A stretch of DNA of 64,000 bases, taken from Chlamydiota bacterium (GTDB lineage: Bacteria > Chlamydiota > Chlamydiia > Chlamydiales > Rhabdochlamydiaceae). Shown here in pieces: positions 1-9,449 of this stretch (positions are counted from its first letter, which is position 1; each line of letters opens with the position of its first letter). A program made the translations under genes and the position numbers. The DNA lies in assembly GCA_021772335.1 (NCBI GenBank), contig JAJFMD010000001.1, positions 26,339-90,338 of the forward strand. The letters run 5' to 3'. The notes beneath the pieces are model-generated. The model searched no databases and was not told the origin of the DNA. It saw only the letters and a list, made by a program, of their open reading frames with translations.

Positions 1-1
1 T

Positions 2-2191
2 ACAACCTATGATCGCTCTAAATTAATTATCGACTCTATGAAGACTCTTTTCGAGAATCTTGGCGAAGAGATTATTCTTGTCTTTTTTATTATTTTTATA
101 TTTCTACTTCATTTTCGCTCATCTTTGATCTCTATCATAACTCTTCCTATCGCAGTTATCTTAGCTTTTATTCCGATGTACTATATGGGAGTCTCAGCAA
201 ATATTATGTCTTTAGCGGGAATTATCATCGCTATTGGAGATGTTGTGGATTCAGCTGTTATTATGACAGAGAATGCCCATAAAAAGTTGGAGGAAAATAA
301 GGAGGGAAAACCTCGTTTAGAAGTTGTTATAGAAGCAGCTAAAGAAATTGGTCCTAGTATTTTCGCCTCTTTGCTAATCATTGTTATCGGATTTATTCCT
401 GTTTTTAGTTTGCAAGCTCAAGAAGGGAAATTATTTTCTCCACTTGCCTATACAAAAACATTTGCTGTTGCTTTCGGATGTTTGTTAGGAATCACTTTAG
501 TCCCTGCTCTTATGGTAACTTTTATCAAAGGAAAAATCCGGCCTTCTCTCTCTAATCCAGTCAATAGGGGTCTAGGATATATCTATCGTCCTGCATTACG
601 GTTTTGTTTAAACTATCGGAAAACCGTTATATGCAGCACTCTCATTCTCATCATCTCCGCTATTCCTTTTTATCTTAAACTCGGCTCAGAATTTATGCCT
701 CCATTAGATGAAGGGGACGTCTATTTTATGCCAATTACAACGCCTGGTATTTCAATTGAAGCTGCAAGGGAATTGGTTCAAAAGCAAGATGGGATTTTGT
801 ACTCTTTTCCTGAAGTTAAACGCGTGTTTGGAAAAGCAGGAAGAGCTGATACATCTACTGACCCAGCCCCTCTTTCCATGATCGAAACAGTAATCATGCT
901 TCATCCTAAAAAAGAGTGGAGAAAAGGTATGACGAAGGAAAGGCTCATTCAAGAAATGAATGAAGCTGTAACCTTCAAAGGAGTTCAAAATGCGTTTACG
1001 ATGCCCATTAAAGCACGTTTAGACATGCTCACTACGGGTATTCGAACGGCAGTTGGCGTAAAAGTATTTGGCGATAATTTAGAAACCATCAACCAAATAG
1101 GGACTCATTTAGAAACAATACTCAAGAAAGTTCCTGGAACAAGAAGTGTTTATGCTGAAAGAGAGATGGGCGGATTTTATATTGATTTTATTCCCGATCG
1201 AGATGCTCTAGCTAGATATGGATTGACCATTGCCGAGGTCATGGGATTTGTGCAAAGCGCTGTCGGAGGCGAAGATATTACAGAGACTATTGAAGGGCGT
1301 GAAAGATATACAGTGAATATTCGATATCCAAGGGGACTACGTGATGATGTTTTATCTCTTAAGCAGGCTTTAGTTCCGATTAGCAAACCAATGGCAATGA
1401 TGATAGATACACAACAGCTTTCAAAATTTGCGCATGTACCCTTAGGACAACTTGGCGAAGTCAAAATTACTATGGGTCCATCTATGATCAAAGATGAAAT
1501 GGGCTATTTTTCAGGGTGGGTATATGTAGATTTAGAAACATCTGATATAGGTGGCTTTGTAGACATTGCTAAACAAGCTGTCTCTGCTGAATTAGAACTT
1601 CCACGAGGATATTTCATCAAATGGACAGGGCAATATGAGTATCTTGAAAGAATTCAAACTTTGCTTTCCTATATGGTTCCTTTAACGATTTTCCTGGTAT
1701 TATTGATTCTTTATATGAACTTCAAATCTTTGGTACCCACTTTGATTGTGATGCTTTCAGTTCCTTTTGCTGCAGTTGGAGCGATTTTCTTTTTATTCTT
1801 TGCTGGTTACAATACATCTGTAGCTGTGTGGGTAGGAATGATTGCTTTATTAGGGATTGCAGCTCAAACGATTTCCATCATGATTGTTTATCTAATGCAA
1901 GGTTTCAAAAACTGGGAAGCCGAAGGGAAAATCCAATCGACACAGGATATTATTGCCATGACGCTGTCACAGGCTACCTTGAGAATACGTCCTTTTATAA
2001 TGGCAATAGGCTTGAACATCATTGGGTTAATTCCAATTATGATCAGTACTCAGGTTGGATCTGATATTGCGAAACGAATAGCGTTGCCTCTTTGGGGAGG
2101 TCTTATTTCCCTTACCTTTCTAACTCTTTTTGTTATACCTGTTATTTTTGTGCTGTGGAAAACACACGCCTTTAAAAAAAAACCAAAGTGA
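2..2191 (+). CDS. cusA: CusA/CzcA-type heavy-metal efflux RND pump, 5' end missing
   Basis: This is the inner-membrane proton-driven pump of a tripartite RND metal exporter (Cu/Ag or divalent cations). The reading frame is open from base 2, and the residues before the first ATG at 38 (TTYDRSKLIIDS) match the conserved CusA segment ahead of TM2, so the gene starts upstream of the window; about 729 residues are visible of the usual ~1040. The TM4 segment SLAGIIIAIGDVVDSAVIM carries the acidic residues expected for proton relay and is followed by the family motif ENAHKKLEE. A second TM block lies near the C-terminus, ending in a Lys-rich tail. Substrate (monovalent or divalent metal) cannot be decided. 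The adaptor and outer-membrane genes would be expected upstream, outside the window. glgP follows after 43 bases on the same strand. Confidence 0.9.
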   Translation, partial: TTYDRSKLIIDSMKTLFENLGEEIILVFFIIFIFLLHFRSSLISIITLPIAVILAFIPMYYMGVSANIMSLAGIIIAIGDVVDSAVIMTENAHKKLEENKEGKPRLEVVIEAAKEIGPSIFASLLIIVIGFIPVFSLQAQEGKLFSPLAYTKTFAVAFGCLLGITLVPALMVTFIKGKIRPSLSNPVNRGLGYIYRPALRFCLNYRKTVICSTLILIISAIPFYLKLGSEFMPPLDEGDVYFMPITTPGISIEAARELVQKQDGILYSFPEVKRVFGKAGRADTSTDPAPLSMIETVIMLHPKKEWRKGMTKERLIQEMNEAVTFKGVQNAFTMPIKARLDMLTTGIRTAVGVKVFGDNLETINQIGTHLETILKKVPGTRSVYAEREMGGFYIDFIPDRDALARYGLTIAEVMGFVQSAVGGEDITETIEGRERYTVNIRYPRGLRDDVLSLKQALVPISKPMAMMIDTQQLSKFAHVPLGQLGEVKITMGPSMIKDEMGYFSGWVYVDLETSDIGGFVDIAKQAVSAELELPRGYFIKWTGQYEYLERIQTLLSYMVPLTIFLVLLILYMNFKSLVPTLIVMLSVPFAAVGAIFFLFFAGYNTSVAVWVGMIALLGIAAQTISIMIVYLMQGFKNWEAEGKIQSTQDIIAMTLSQATLRIRPFIMAIGLNIIGLIPIMISTQVGSDIAKRIALPLWGGLISLTFLTLFVIPVIFVLWKTHAFKKKPK

Positions 2192-2234
2192 CCTTTATTA
2201 AATGATTAAATGGTTATTCTTAAAATAGGTAAAA

Positions 2235-3917
2235 ATGAATCAGCAAAGAAAGATTGCTTATTTCTCAATGGAAATAGCTTTAGAAGAAAATATACCAACT
2301 TATAGCGGTGGGCTTGGAGTATTAGCCGGGGATGCAATTTTTGCAGCTTCGGATCTTAAAATTCCAATGATTGCTGTCACATTACTCTATCGAAAAGGCT
2401 ACTTTCATCAAAAGCTGGAATCAAATGGATGGCAAGTCGAAACACCCACCGAATGGGTCGTCGATGATGTTCTTGAGGAGTTGCCTGAGCGGATCAAACT
2501 AGACATTGATAGTCGCAGCATTCATGTAAGAGCTTGGAAATTAGAAATAAAATCTTCAACTAAATTTAGCATTCCTGTTCTCTTTTTAGATACTAATCTC
2601 CCTGAAAACACTGAGGATGACAGAGCTTTAAGTGATTCTTTGTATGGAGGGGATCAATACTATCGGTTATGTCAAGAAGTAATTCTGGGAATAGGTGGTG
2701 TGAAAATGCTTCGAGCTTTAGGACACCACGATTTAGATCGCTTCCATATGAATGAAGGTCATGCGAGTCTATTAACTTTGGAACTTCTCGAAGAATTTCG
2801 AATAAAATCTGGAAGCAAAACTGTTTCGGAAAAAGATATAGAAAATGTGAAAAGACAATGTGTATTTACCACACATACACCTGTTGCTGCAGCCCATAGT
2901 AAATTTCCCATGGAACTTATTATTCGCATTCTTGGTAATCGAGAGGTGTTTAATAGGAAAAATATTTTTTGCTGTGAAGGCGTGCTAAACCTAACATATC
3001 TAGCTTTAAATTTAAGTCATTATGTCAATGGAGTCGCAAAAAAACACGGAGAAATTTCTAATCTCATGTTTGGTCGTTACTCAATTGACTCGATTACAAA
3101 TGGAGTCAATATTGCGAGGTGGTTATCATCTTCATTTCAAGCATTGTACGATCATCATATCCCCTCGTGGAAAGAGGACAATTTCAGCCTTCGCTATGCC
3201 TTAAATATTCCTAAAAATGAAGTTTGGCAGGCTCATATGCTGGCCAAAAAGTGTCTGCTTGATTATGTGAATAGGAAAACTAATATCGGAATGGATCAAG
3301 ACATATTAACAATAGGGTTTGCGAGGCGTGCGGCAACATATAAACGAGGAGATCTTCTATTTCAGGATTTGGAAAGGCTTAGATCCATTGTTAAAGAACA
3401 AGGGGCTATCCAAATCATTTATGCTGGCAAAGCTCACCCACAGGATCAGGAAGGAAAGAAGCTCATTCAACGAATCTTTCAGGCTATAGAATCTCTTAAG
3501 GATGATATTCGTATTGTTTATCTTGAAAATTATGATTTAGAGCTTGCAAAACTAATCACCAGCGGGGTTGACCTTTGGTTAAATACACCGCAAATTCCTA
3601 TGGAAGCCTCTGGCACAAGTGGGATGAAAGCAGCTTTAAATGCAGTCCCCTCTTTAAGCATTTTAGATGGTTGGTGGATAGAAGGATGTATTGAAGGAAT
3701 TACTGGATGGTCCATTGCGGATAATAAACAAAAGAATGATGCATATGAGGATGCTTTTTGGTTATATGAAAAGCTTGAAAAAGTAATTATTCCAATGTTT
3801 TATAAAGAAAGAGAAAAATTCATTTCTATTATGCAACACTGTATTGCATTAAATGGCTCTTTTTTCAATAGCCAAAGAATGTTGCAGCAATATGTTTTAA
3901 ATGCATATTTTAAATAA
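2235..3917 (+). CDS. glgP: Alpha-glucan (glycogen) phosphorylase, short type
   Basis: It phosphorolyses alpha-1,4-glucans to glucose 1-phosphate in the cytoplasm. At 560 residues it is the short alpha-glucan phosphorylase form seen in archaea and diverse bacteria, not the ~800-residue classical glycogen phosphorylase. The N-terminus ([28 protein letters not shown]) and the C-terminal motif [19 protein letters not shown] are diagnostic; the Lys in GMKAAL (residue 465) is the expected PLP-binding lysine. Chlamydia has the long-type enzyme, so this copy may have been acquired separately (inference). It lies 43 bases after the RND pump and could be co-transcribed with it, though no functional link is evident. 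The two other glycogen genes here, malQ and glgA, are far away. Confidence 0.88.
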   Translation: MNQQRKIAYFSMEIALEENIPTYSGGLGVLAGDAIFAASDLKIPMIAVTLLYRKGYFHQKLESNGWQVETPTEWVVDDVLEELPERIKLDIDSRSIHVRAWKLEIKSSTKFSIPVLFLDTNLPENTEDDRALSDSLYGGDQYYRLCQEVILGIGGVKMLRALGHHDLDRFHMNEGHASLLTLELLEEFRIKSGSKTVSEKDIENVKRQCVFTTHTPVAAAHSKFPMELIIRILGNREVFNRKNIFCCEGVLNLTYLALNLSHYVNGVAKKHGEISNLMFGRYSIDSITNGVNIARWLSSSFQALYDHHIPSWKEDNFSLRYALNIPKNEVWQAHMLAKKCLLDYVNRKTNIGMDQDILTIGFARRAATYKRGDLLFQDLERLRSIVKEQGAIQIIYAGKAHPQDQEGKKLIQRIFQAIESLKDDIRIVYLENYDLELAKLITSGVDLWLNTPQIPMEASGTSGMKAALNAVPSLSILDGWWIEGCIEGITGWSIADNKQKNDAYEDAFWLYEKLEKVIIPMFYKEREKFISIMQHCIALNGSFFNSQRMLQQYVLNAYFK

Positions 3918-4354
3918 AGAAGAGTAAATTTATTTCATATTTTTCTCAAGATTCGTGCTTCTAAAAAAGAATAATAATTCTCACAGAATCTTTTGATATT
4001 CTGAATGCAATACAAACTTCCATACAGAATCCTACAAAAGAATTATAGAGTTGATAGCATCTCTATCCAAGCTCTCTAAAAGAAAATCACCAGTAATCTT
4101 GCTTGATGCAAGAGGAATAAAGACCTTTGAGTAAGAAGAATGAAAACAACATTTTCACATTTTTAAATAAATATTCACGACTAGCTTCTTTTCAAGGCAA
4201 AGTATTGAAGGAACACTAAAATGATAGATAAAAAAACAAAATGCTTCGAGAAGTGGGATAACATGTAATGCTTAATGGAACAATCTTGCTCAGAAAATTT
4301 ATTTTTGAAACACAGCCAGATAAAGCTTAAAATGAAACATGTTTTCACAAAATA
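3918..4354. other. Non-coding A+T-rich gap
   Basis: No open frame of credible length or coding character lies between the end of glgP and the hairpin at 4355. The stretch is A+T-rich with frequent stops in all frames. I recognise no RNA gene, repeat or remnant coding similarity in it. Confidence 0.6.
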
Positions 4355-4392
4355 AAGAGCTCCTTGCTTTTATAAAAAAACAAGGAGCTCTT
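4355..4392 (-). terminator. Perfect 12-bp inverted repeat, probable terminator
   Basis: AAGAGCTCCTTG (4355-4366) and CAAGGAGCTCTT (4381-4392) form a perfect 12-bp stem around a 14-base A/T loop. It lies about 75 bases downstream of the minus-strand Cys-rich gene and so probably ends that transcript; it could also end glgP transcription on the plus strand. Neither side has a long T run, so an intrinsic terminator is likely but not certain. Confidence 0.55.
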
Positions 4393-4466
4393 CTTCCATT
4401 TACCCCACATATAAAGAATGGGTTATTCCGTTAGGAATTGAATTTTAAATAGCATAAAAAAAGTTG

Positions 4467-4712
4467 CTATTTTGCTGTTGCCTGCATTTGGTTTTTGCTC
4501 TCTTGGTAGTTGCGAGGGTCACAACTGCCTTTTTCTCCACAACAGCTATTTTCTTTAGAGCATGAACATCCTTGCTCTGAAAAACATCCACAATGAAGCT
4601 CTTGAGTGCATTTGCAATCATTGCAATTACATCCGCTTTTATTCGAAGAACTTGCAGACAAAGAAGCTGCACTAATCAATAAACTTGCAAAAAAACCAAC
4701 AAATAATTTCAT
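4467..4712 (-). CDS. Secreted Cys-rich mini-protein (metallothionein-like character)
   Basis: This 81-residue protein has a clear signal peptide (MKLFVGFFASLLISAASLSA) followed by about 45 residues packed with Cys as CxC, CxxC and CC pairs (GCNCNDCKC, HCGCF, GCSCSK, NSCCGEKGSC), then a hydrophilic tail. The start is preceded by AAGGAG. The Cys pattern resembles metal-binding or disulfide-rich exported peptides, and the RND metal pump nearby makes metal binding attractive, but no known family is recognised. It could instead be a disulfide-rich envelope protein, since chlamydiae use Cys-rich envelope proteins. An overlapping frame at 4445-4672 lacks a signal peptide and RBS and is a shadow. A strong inverted repeat follows the gene. 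Confidence 0.7.
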   Translation of the reverse strand: MKLFVGFFASLLISAASLSASSSNKSGCNCNDCKCTQELHCGCFSEQGCSCSKENSCCGEKGSCDPRNYQESKNQMQATAK

Positions 4713-4867
4713 GAGATTCTCCTTGAAGTAGGTTAAACATTTCTCTACATCTTGCAGAATACAACAGAGTAATCCTACATGTCAATCCAAGTAACAGCAA
4801 AATTTTAAGCATCTAGTCTTGATGAATAATTTAAAACAATTGATTAAAGAGTGAACTCAAATCCGCT

Positions 4868-4885
4868 AAAGAGCGAAAACTCTTT
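4868..4885. other. Short hairpin upstream of sctU
   Basis: AAAGAG-CGAAAA-CTCTTT forms a 6-bp stem, extendable to GC/GC after one T-T mismatch. It lies in the 304-base divergent region between the Cys-rich gene and the T3SS operon, upstream of the proposed sctU promoter. The role is unknown; it could be a regulatory dyad. Confidence 0.3.
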
Positions 4886-4938
4886 TGCTTGCCCTATTTA
4901 TCTAGATGTACATTCTCAAGTCGAATTAAAATAATTTC

Positions 4939-4967
4939 TTGACGTTCTAACTGTCAGCGCTTAACTT
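4939..4967 (+). promoter_or_regulatory. Putative sigma-70-type promoter of the T3SS operon
   Basis: TTGACG (4939-4944) and TAACTT (4962-4967) are separated by 17 bases and lie 50 bases upstream of the sctU start. The -35 is a 5/6 match to the bacterial consensus and the -10 is weak. It is the best candidate in the divergent region. Confidence 0.4.
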
Positions 4968-5016
4968 GTGCGGTGTGATTAAGACGCAATTTACCTGCAA
5001 AAAGCAGAGCTAATCT

Positions 5017-6099
5017 ATGGCAGCAAAAACCGAAAAAGCAACTCCGAAGAAACTGCGTGATGCGCGTAAAAAGGGACAGGTTGCTAAATCACAAGATTTT
5101 CCGTCAGCAATTACCTTCATTGTTTCCATATCAACAGTACTCTCTTTAGCGGGCTATTTGTTTAAGCAGCTCGGTGGAAACATGATCGCAAATTTTTCTG
5201 CGATTATGACACAACCTGACATGCAATACAAAGCAGGCGGATTTATTTATCAATCTCTCATGGTAATTTTATACAGTAGTCTACCTATTATGGGCGCGAC
5301 AACTTTAATTGGTTGGCTTGTTAACTTTCTTTTAGTTGGTCCACTTTTTTCTGCTGAAGTGCTCAAGCCTGATCTCAAAAGACTCAATCCAATAACTAAT
5401 ATAAAAAACCTTTTCAAATTTAAAACTCTTTTCGAACTACTAAAATCTTTATTTAAAATTACTGGTGCAGTAATTATTATTTATAGTGTAATCTACAATA
5501 AACTGCCTGATATTATTTCTACTACGGGCCTGCCGATTATTGGTATCGCACAGGTTTTTGCTGACTTTCTTTTTCAAGTCATCATCCGAGTAGGAATTTT
5601 TTTCTTGGCCATTGCTATTGCGGATTTGATCTATCAACGTCGTCGCTTTGCCAATGAAATGAAAATGGAGAAATTTGAGGTAAAACAGGAGCATAAAGAT
5701 ACAGAAGGTGATCCTCAGCTAAAGAGTCGCCGAAAACAAACTGCACAAGAGCTCGCCTACCAAGAAGGTCCTTCTGCTGTGCGCCGTGCTAAAGCTGTGA
5801 TCACAAATCCTATTCACATTGCTGTTGCAATCGATTATAACGCAGATACAGAACCTGCACCACATATTGTGACTATGGGTGCTGGAGCTTTTGCTGAAAA
5901 GATGATCGAGTTTGCTGTTGAATTTAATATTCCAGTTATGCGTAACGTACCTTTAGCACAAGATTTATATAATAGGGGTGATGTGAACCAGTTTATCCCC
6001 GAAGACACCTACCAAACGGTAGCAGAAATTTTAAAATGGCTTGAATCAATTGAAGCCGCAGGAGAAGAAGCTGTACTTCCGGAGTTTTTAGAACCATGA
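5017..6099 (+). CDS. sctU: Type III secretion export-gate switch protein SctU (CdsU)
   Basis: SctU/YscU/FlhB proteins are inner-membrane components of the T3SS export gate; their cytoplasmic tail self-cleaves to switch substrate class. The 360-residue length is typical. The N-terminus KTEKATPKKLRDARKKGQVAKSQD is diagnostic, four TM segments occupy about residues 28-210, and the cytoplasmic domain follows. The cleavage motif, normally NPTH, reads NPIH here (residues 264-267). The context is decisive: sctV, sctW and a chaperone follow, as in Chlamydia (cdsU-cdsV-copN-scc1). The stop codon overlaps the sctV start by four bases, indicating translational coupling. Confidence 0.96.
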   Translation: MAAKTEKATPKKLRDARKKGQVAKSQDFPSAITFIVSISTVLSLAGYLFKQLGGNMIANFSAIMTQPDMQYKAGGFIYQSLMVILYSSLPIMGATTLIGWLVNFLLVGPLFSAEVLKPDLKRLNPITNIKNLFKFKTLFELLKSLFKITGAVIIIYSVIYNKLPDIISTTGLPIIGIAQVFADFLFQVIIRVGIFFLAIAIADLIYQRRRFANEMKMEKFEVKQEHKDTEGDPQLKSRRKQTAQELAYQEGPSAVRRAKAVITNPIHIAVAIDYNADTEPAPHIVTMGAGAFAEKMIEFAVEFNIPVMRNVPLAQDLYNRGDVNQFIPEDTYQTVAEILKWLESIEAAGEEAVLPEFLEP

Positions 6100-8237
6100 A
6101 TAGTTTTGCAAAGCGAGTTAGCCGCTTCTTAGGCGGGCAAACGGTGTTGTCAATGATCAATCGCTCAAGCGATGTGGTCCTTGCTTTTTTTATGATCACG
6201 ATCATCATGATGATCATTATTCCCGTGTCGCCCTATGTTCTCGACATTTTTATTGCCTTCAATCTCGCCATTGCAATCTCTCTATTGATGGTTGCTCTCT
6301 ACATTCCCAAAGCAGTTAATCTTTCTATCTTTCCATCACTTCTCTTAATCACAACGCTTTTTCGGCTTGGTATTGAGATTGCTGCAACAAGACAAATCCT
6401 ACTACATGCCTATGCCGGTGAAATCATTGAAGCGTTTGGTAATTATGTCGTCGGTGGTAACTATGTTGTCGGTGCGATTATTTTCTTAATCATTACCATC
6501 GTGCAGTTCATCGTTGTTGTAAAAGGTGCAGAGCGTGTTGCTGAAGTTGCGGCGCGTTTCACTCTCGATGCAATGCCGGGTAAACAAATGAGTATTGATG
6601 CTGACTTGCGCAGCGGTGTGATTGATTCTGAACAAGCGCGCAGTCTGCGCCTCGCTTTGACAAAAGAGAGTCAACTCTACGGAGCGATGGACGGTGCGAT
6701 GAAATTCGTTAAAGGGGATGTGATCGCCTCAATCGTTATTGCTGTGATCAACATTGTCGGTGGTTTGATCATTGGGGTCATGATGCACAATATGACCTTA
6801 GGACAATCTGCCCAAACATATACACTTCTCTCGATTGGTGGTGGTTTGATTGCTCAGATTCCTGCTTTGATGATCTCTCTTACTGCAGGTATTGTCACAA
6901 CGCGCGTCTCAAGCGAAAAAAAAGATGCCAATCTCGGTTCTGATATTTCTAGTCAGTTACTCAATCAACCCAAAGCGATTATGATCGCCGCTTGCGTCAT
7001 CTTTTTAATGGGTTTTATTAAAGGCTTTCCTCTTCCTGTATTTGTCATTCTCGCAATTTTAATCGGTGGAGCAGCTTTATATACGTTGCGCAAAAAGAAA
7101 AAAGCAATGCGTCGCGCTCTCGCTCCAGGAGCCTCAGCAGAAGCGATAGCAGCTGTCGAAGACATGGAAGGAGGCCAAGCAATTCGCGGCGGTACTGATG
7201 AGTACACACTGACACTGCCTGTTATCCTTGAAGTCGGAGGCATGCTCTCCGAATTGATCAAAAAAGATCAACAAGGTGCAAAATTTATTGAGGAGATGAT
7301 CCCAAAAATGCGTCACGCTCTTTATCAAGATCTCGGAGTGCGCTTCCCTGGCGTGCATGTGCGCACCGAATCAGTTACAATTGAGAAAGATGAATATGTC
7401 ATCTTCCTTCATGAAGTACCCATCTTGCGTGGTAAAATCATGGAGAACTGTCTTTTAACAAATGAGAATCCCGATACCCTGCGTCGATATAATCTTCCGT
7501 TTACCAGCTCAAAAACATCAACTGGGCAACCTTCTCTCTGGGTAGAGAAAACCTATCGCGAAATCTTAGAAAAATCTAATATCAAGTTTTGGCTTCCCCT
7601 TGATGTGTTGATCTTACAACTCTCCTATTTTTACCGCCAATATGCCAGTGAATTTATCGGCATTCAAGAAGTGCGTGGCATTATTGAGTTTGTCGAAAAA
7701 TCGTATCCTGATCTTGTCAAGGAAGTCACTCGCTTAGTCCCCCTGCAAAAGCTCACTGAGATTTTTAAGCGGTTGATTCAAGAGCAAATTTCAATTAAAG
7801 ATCTGCGCACAATTTTAGAAGCGCTTAGCGAATGGGCACAATCAGAGAAGGATACTGTGTTGCTTACCGAGTATGTTCGCTCTTCTCTCAAACGTTATAT
7901 CAGTTACAAATATTCGCAAGGTCAAACAACTCTTTCAGTTTATCTACTCGATCCTGAAATTGAAGATATGGTGCGCGGAGCAATCAAGCAAACATCTGCA
8001 GGTTCTTATCTCGCGCTTGACCCAGACTCTGTGCAACTCATACTTCATGCAATGCGCTCTGTTGTCGCTCCCACTCCAACCGGAGGACAACCTCCTGTGT
8101 TACTAACAGCGATTGATGTGCGCCGTTTTGTGCGTAAATTGATTGAAGGAGAATTCCCTGATATGGCAGTTGTCTCCTACCAAGAAGTTGTTCCGGAAAT
8201 TAAAATCCAGCCTCTCGGGCGCATTCAAATATCTTAA
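6096..8237 (+). CDS. sctV: Type III secretion export gate protein SctV (CdsV/LcrD family)
   Basis: SctV forms the nonameric export gate in the inner membrane and guides substrates and chaperones into the channel. The 713-residue protein has an N-terminal membrane half (about residues 25-330, seven to eight TM segments) containing the conserved FHIPEP-family region with FTLDAMPGKQMSIDADLRSG, and a large cytoplasmic half (about 370-713) that forms the ring in known homologues. Its start overlaps the sctU stop (ATGA), and sctW starts nine bases after its end behind AAGGAG. No domain appears missing. Confidence 0.96.
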   Translation: MNSFAKRVSRFLGGQTVLSMINRSSDVVLAFFMITIIMMIIIPVSPYVLDIFIAFNLAIAISLLMVALYIPKAVNLSIFPSLLLITTLFRLGIEIAATRQILLHAYAGEIIEAFGNYVVGGNYVVGAIIFLIITIVQFIVVVKGAERVAEVAARFTLDAMPGKQMSIDADLRSGVIDSEQARSLRLALTKESQLYGAMDGAMKFVKGDVIASIVIAVINIVGGLIIGVMMHNMTLGQSAQTYTLLSIGGGLIAQIPALMISLTAGIVTTRVSSEKKDANLGSDISSQLLNQPKAIMIAACVIFLMGFIKGFPLPVFVILAILIGGAALYTLRKKKKAMRRALAPGASAEAIAAVEDMEGGQAIRGGTDEYTLTLPVILEVGGMLSELIKKDQQGAKFIEEMIPKMRHALYQDLGVRFPGVHVRTESVTIEKDEYVIFLHEVPILRGKIMENCLLTNENPDTLRRYNLPFTSSKTSTGQPSLWVEKTYREILEKSNIKFWLPLDVLILQLSYFYRQYASEFIGIQEVRGIIEFVEKSYPDLVKEVTRLVPLQKLTEIFKRLIQEQISIKDLRTILEALSEWAQSEKDTVLLTEYVRSSLKRYISYKYSQGQTTLSVYLLDPEIEDMVRGAIKQTSAGSYLALDPDSVQLILHAMRSVVAPTPTGGQPPVLLTAIDVRRFVRKLIEGEFPDMAVVSYQEVVPEIKIQPLGRIQIS

Positions 8238-8246
8238 GGAGTCACA

Positions 8247-9449
8247 ATGCCAGCTATTCCGCCAATCGTCAATCTTCACGCGCAAATGGCTAGAGCGACA
8301 GGACCTCTTATGCAAGGCGCAAAAGCTCTAAACTTCGCAGCAAGACAAGTCCCCACACAAAATGGCCCTGCACAAGGTCCTATAGCCTCGATGATTTCTT
8401 CTCCTCAAAGGACTGCCTATGCCAACGTTTTCCGACCTCTCTCAAACCGCACCAGTCGTCGTTCAACAACTTCCGATGCTGAAGGAGAAGGCAAAGCTGA
8501 TTCATCAAGTGCAAAAGGTGCAAAACGCGTTGAAAAAGTGGAAGAAGTTTCTGAGCAACATGAACGCAATCCAGAGCTTGACCATGAGGCATTACTCGAA
8601 CTACAAGAAAAAATTCGGGAGAGTGAAAATGCCGAGGATGTTTTAAACAAAACAATGGAAGCGTTTCCCGATCTCTATCTCGCTGATGAAGCTCTCGGTT
8701 TCCTCATTGATGAAGCAGATGCTGATCTTGCAGTTAAAATCAAAGAGGCTCGCAAAAACCTCAATAGTGATGAAGATAAGGCTCTTTATATTCGTGCGAG
8801 TCGTAATATTACCCCCGAAGCGCGCAAAGCTGCAAAAGAAGGAATGGGTACACCTTCTATTCTAAGAGCGCTGTATGTTGATATTATCACCAATCCGCGC
8901 CCCGCTCCAATTTTATTCCAGGAACTATCAGACAACTTTGAATTTCAATTTCTTGAACCATTAATTTATTACTTGCTACACAGCATTGGTAAAGATCTGA
9001 AGTCAAAAGGCCCCTCAATTGATCCTGGCGAGCTACATACTCTCTATAATGAATGTCGCTCTCTTCAAGCGATTCGGCAAGTGTATCTCTATTTTAATAA
9101 CTGCATGACACCAATTATTAAAGAGTTCGAACAGTACGGCATAACCATGCCCGAACTTTTGACATTCATGTTGCTAGCGCGCGAATACATCAAATTGATA
9201 CAAGTCAAATACCCGACAAAAGACAAAGTATTTTCTATGGCCCCTCATTTGGGGATCGGTGATGATCTTGATGGGCAATCAATCATCTTTAATTGGTTAC
9301 GCATCGCAACCTATGAAACAGCGCCACGCCTATTTCAAACGCTAAGACAACGCGAGGATGTGCGCAAAGCATTGCGTGATGCAATCAGTAAAATCGATGA
9401 GATCCTCAATGCAGATGATATTGATAATTTAGATTCCCCGGAGAAATGA
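8247..9449 (+). CDS. sctW: T3SS gatekeeper SctW (CopN/YopN-TyeA family)
   Basis: This 400-residue protein fits the YopN/InvE/CopN gatekeeper family, which plugs the export gate until host contact and in Chlamydia is itself secreted. The N-terminal ~90 residues are low-complexity, Ser/Ala/Lys-rich and probably disordered, as expected for a secretion signal and chaperone-binding segment. The helical remainder corresponds to the YopN and fused TyeA-like domains. Sequence similarity seen by eye is modest, so the call leans on position between sctV and a CesT-type chaperone. The start has AAGGAG at a spacing of five. The stop overlaps the following chaperone start. Confidence 0.85.
   Translation: MPAIPPIVNLHAQMARATGPLMQGAKALNFAARQVPTQNGPAQGPIASMISSPQRTAYANVFRPLSNRTSRRSTTSDAEGEGKADSSSAKGAKRVEKVEEVSEQHERNPELDHEALLELQEKIRESENAEDVLNKTMEAFPDLYLADEALGFLIDEADADLAVKIKEARKNLNSDEDKALYIRASRNITPEARKAAKEGMGTPSILRALYVDIITNPRPAPILFQELSDNFEFQFLEPLIYYLLHSIGKDLKSKGPSIDPGELHTLYNECRSLQAIRQVYLYFNNCMTPIIKEFEQYGITMPELLTFMLLAREYIKLIQVKYPTKDKVFSMAPHLGIGDDLDGQSIIFNWLRIATYETAPRLFQTLRQREDVRKALRDAISKIDEILNADDIDNLDSPEK

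Noticed and set aside
3918..4466. An insertion-sequence remnant
   Set aside because: No transposase-like translation, terminal inverted repeats or target-site duplication could be seen.
4445..4672. An overlapping 75-residue minus-strand frame beside the Cys-rich gene
   Set aside because: It lacks a signal peptide and RBS and is the shadow of the 4467-4712 frame.
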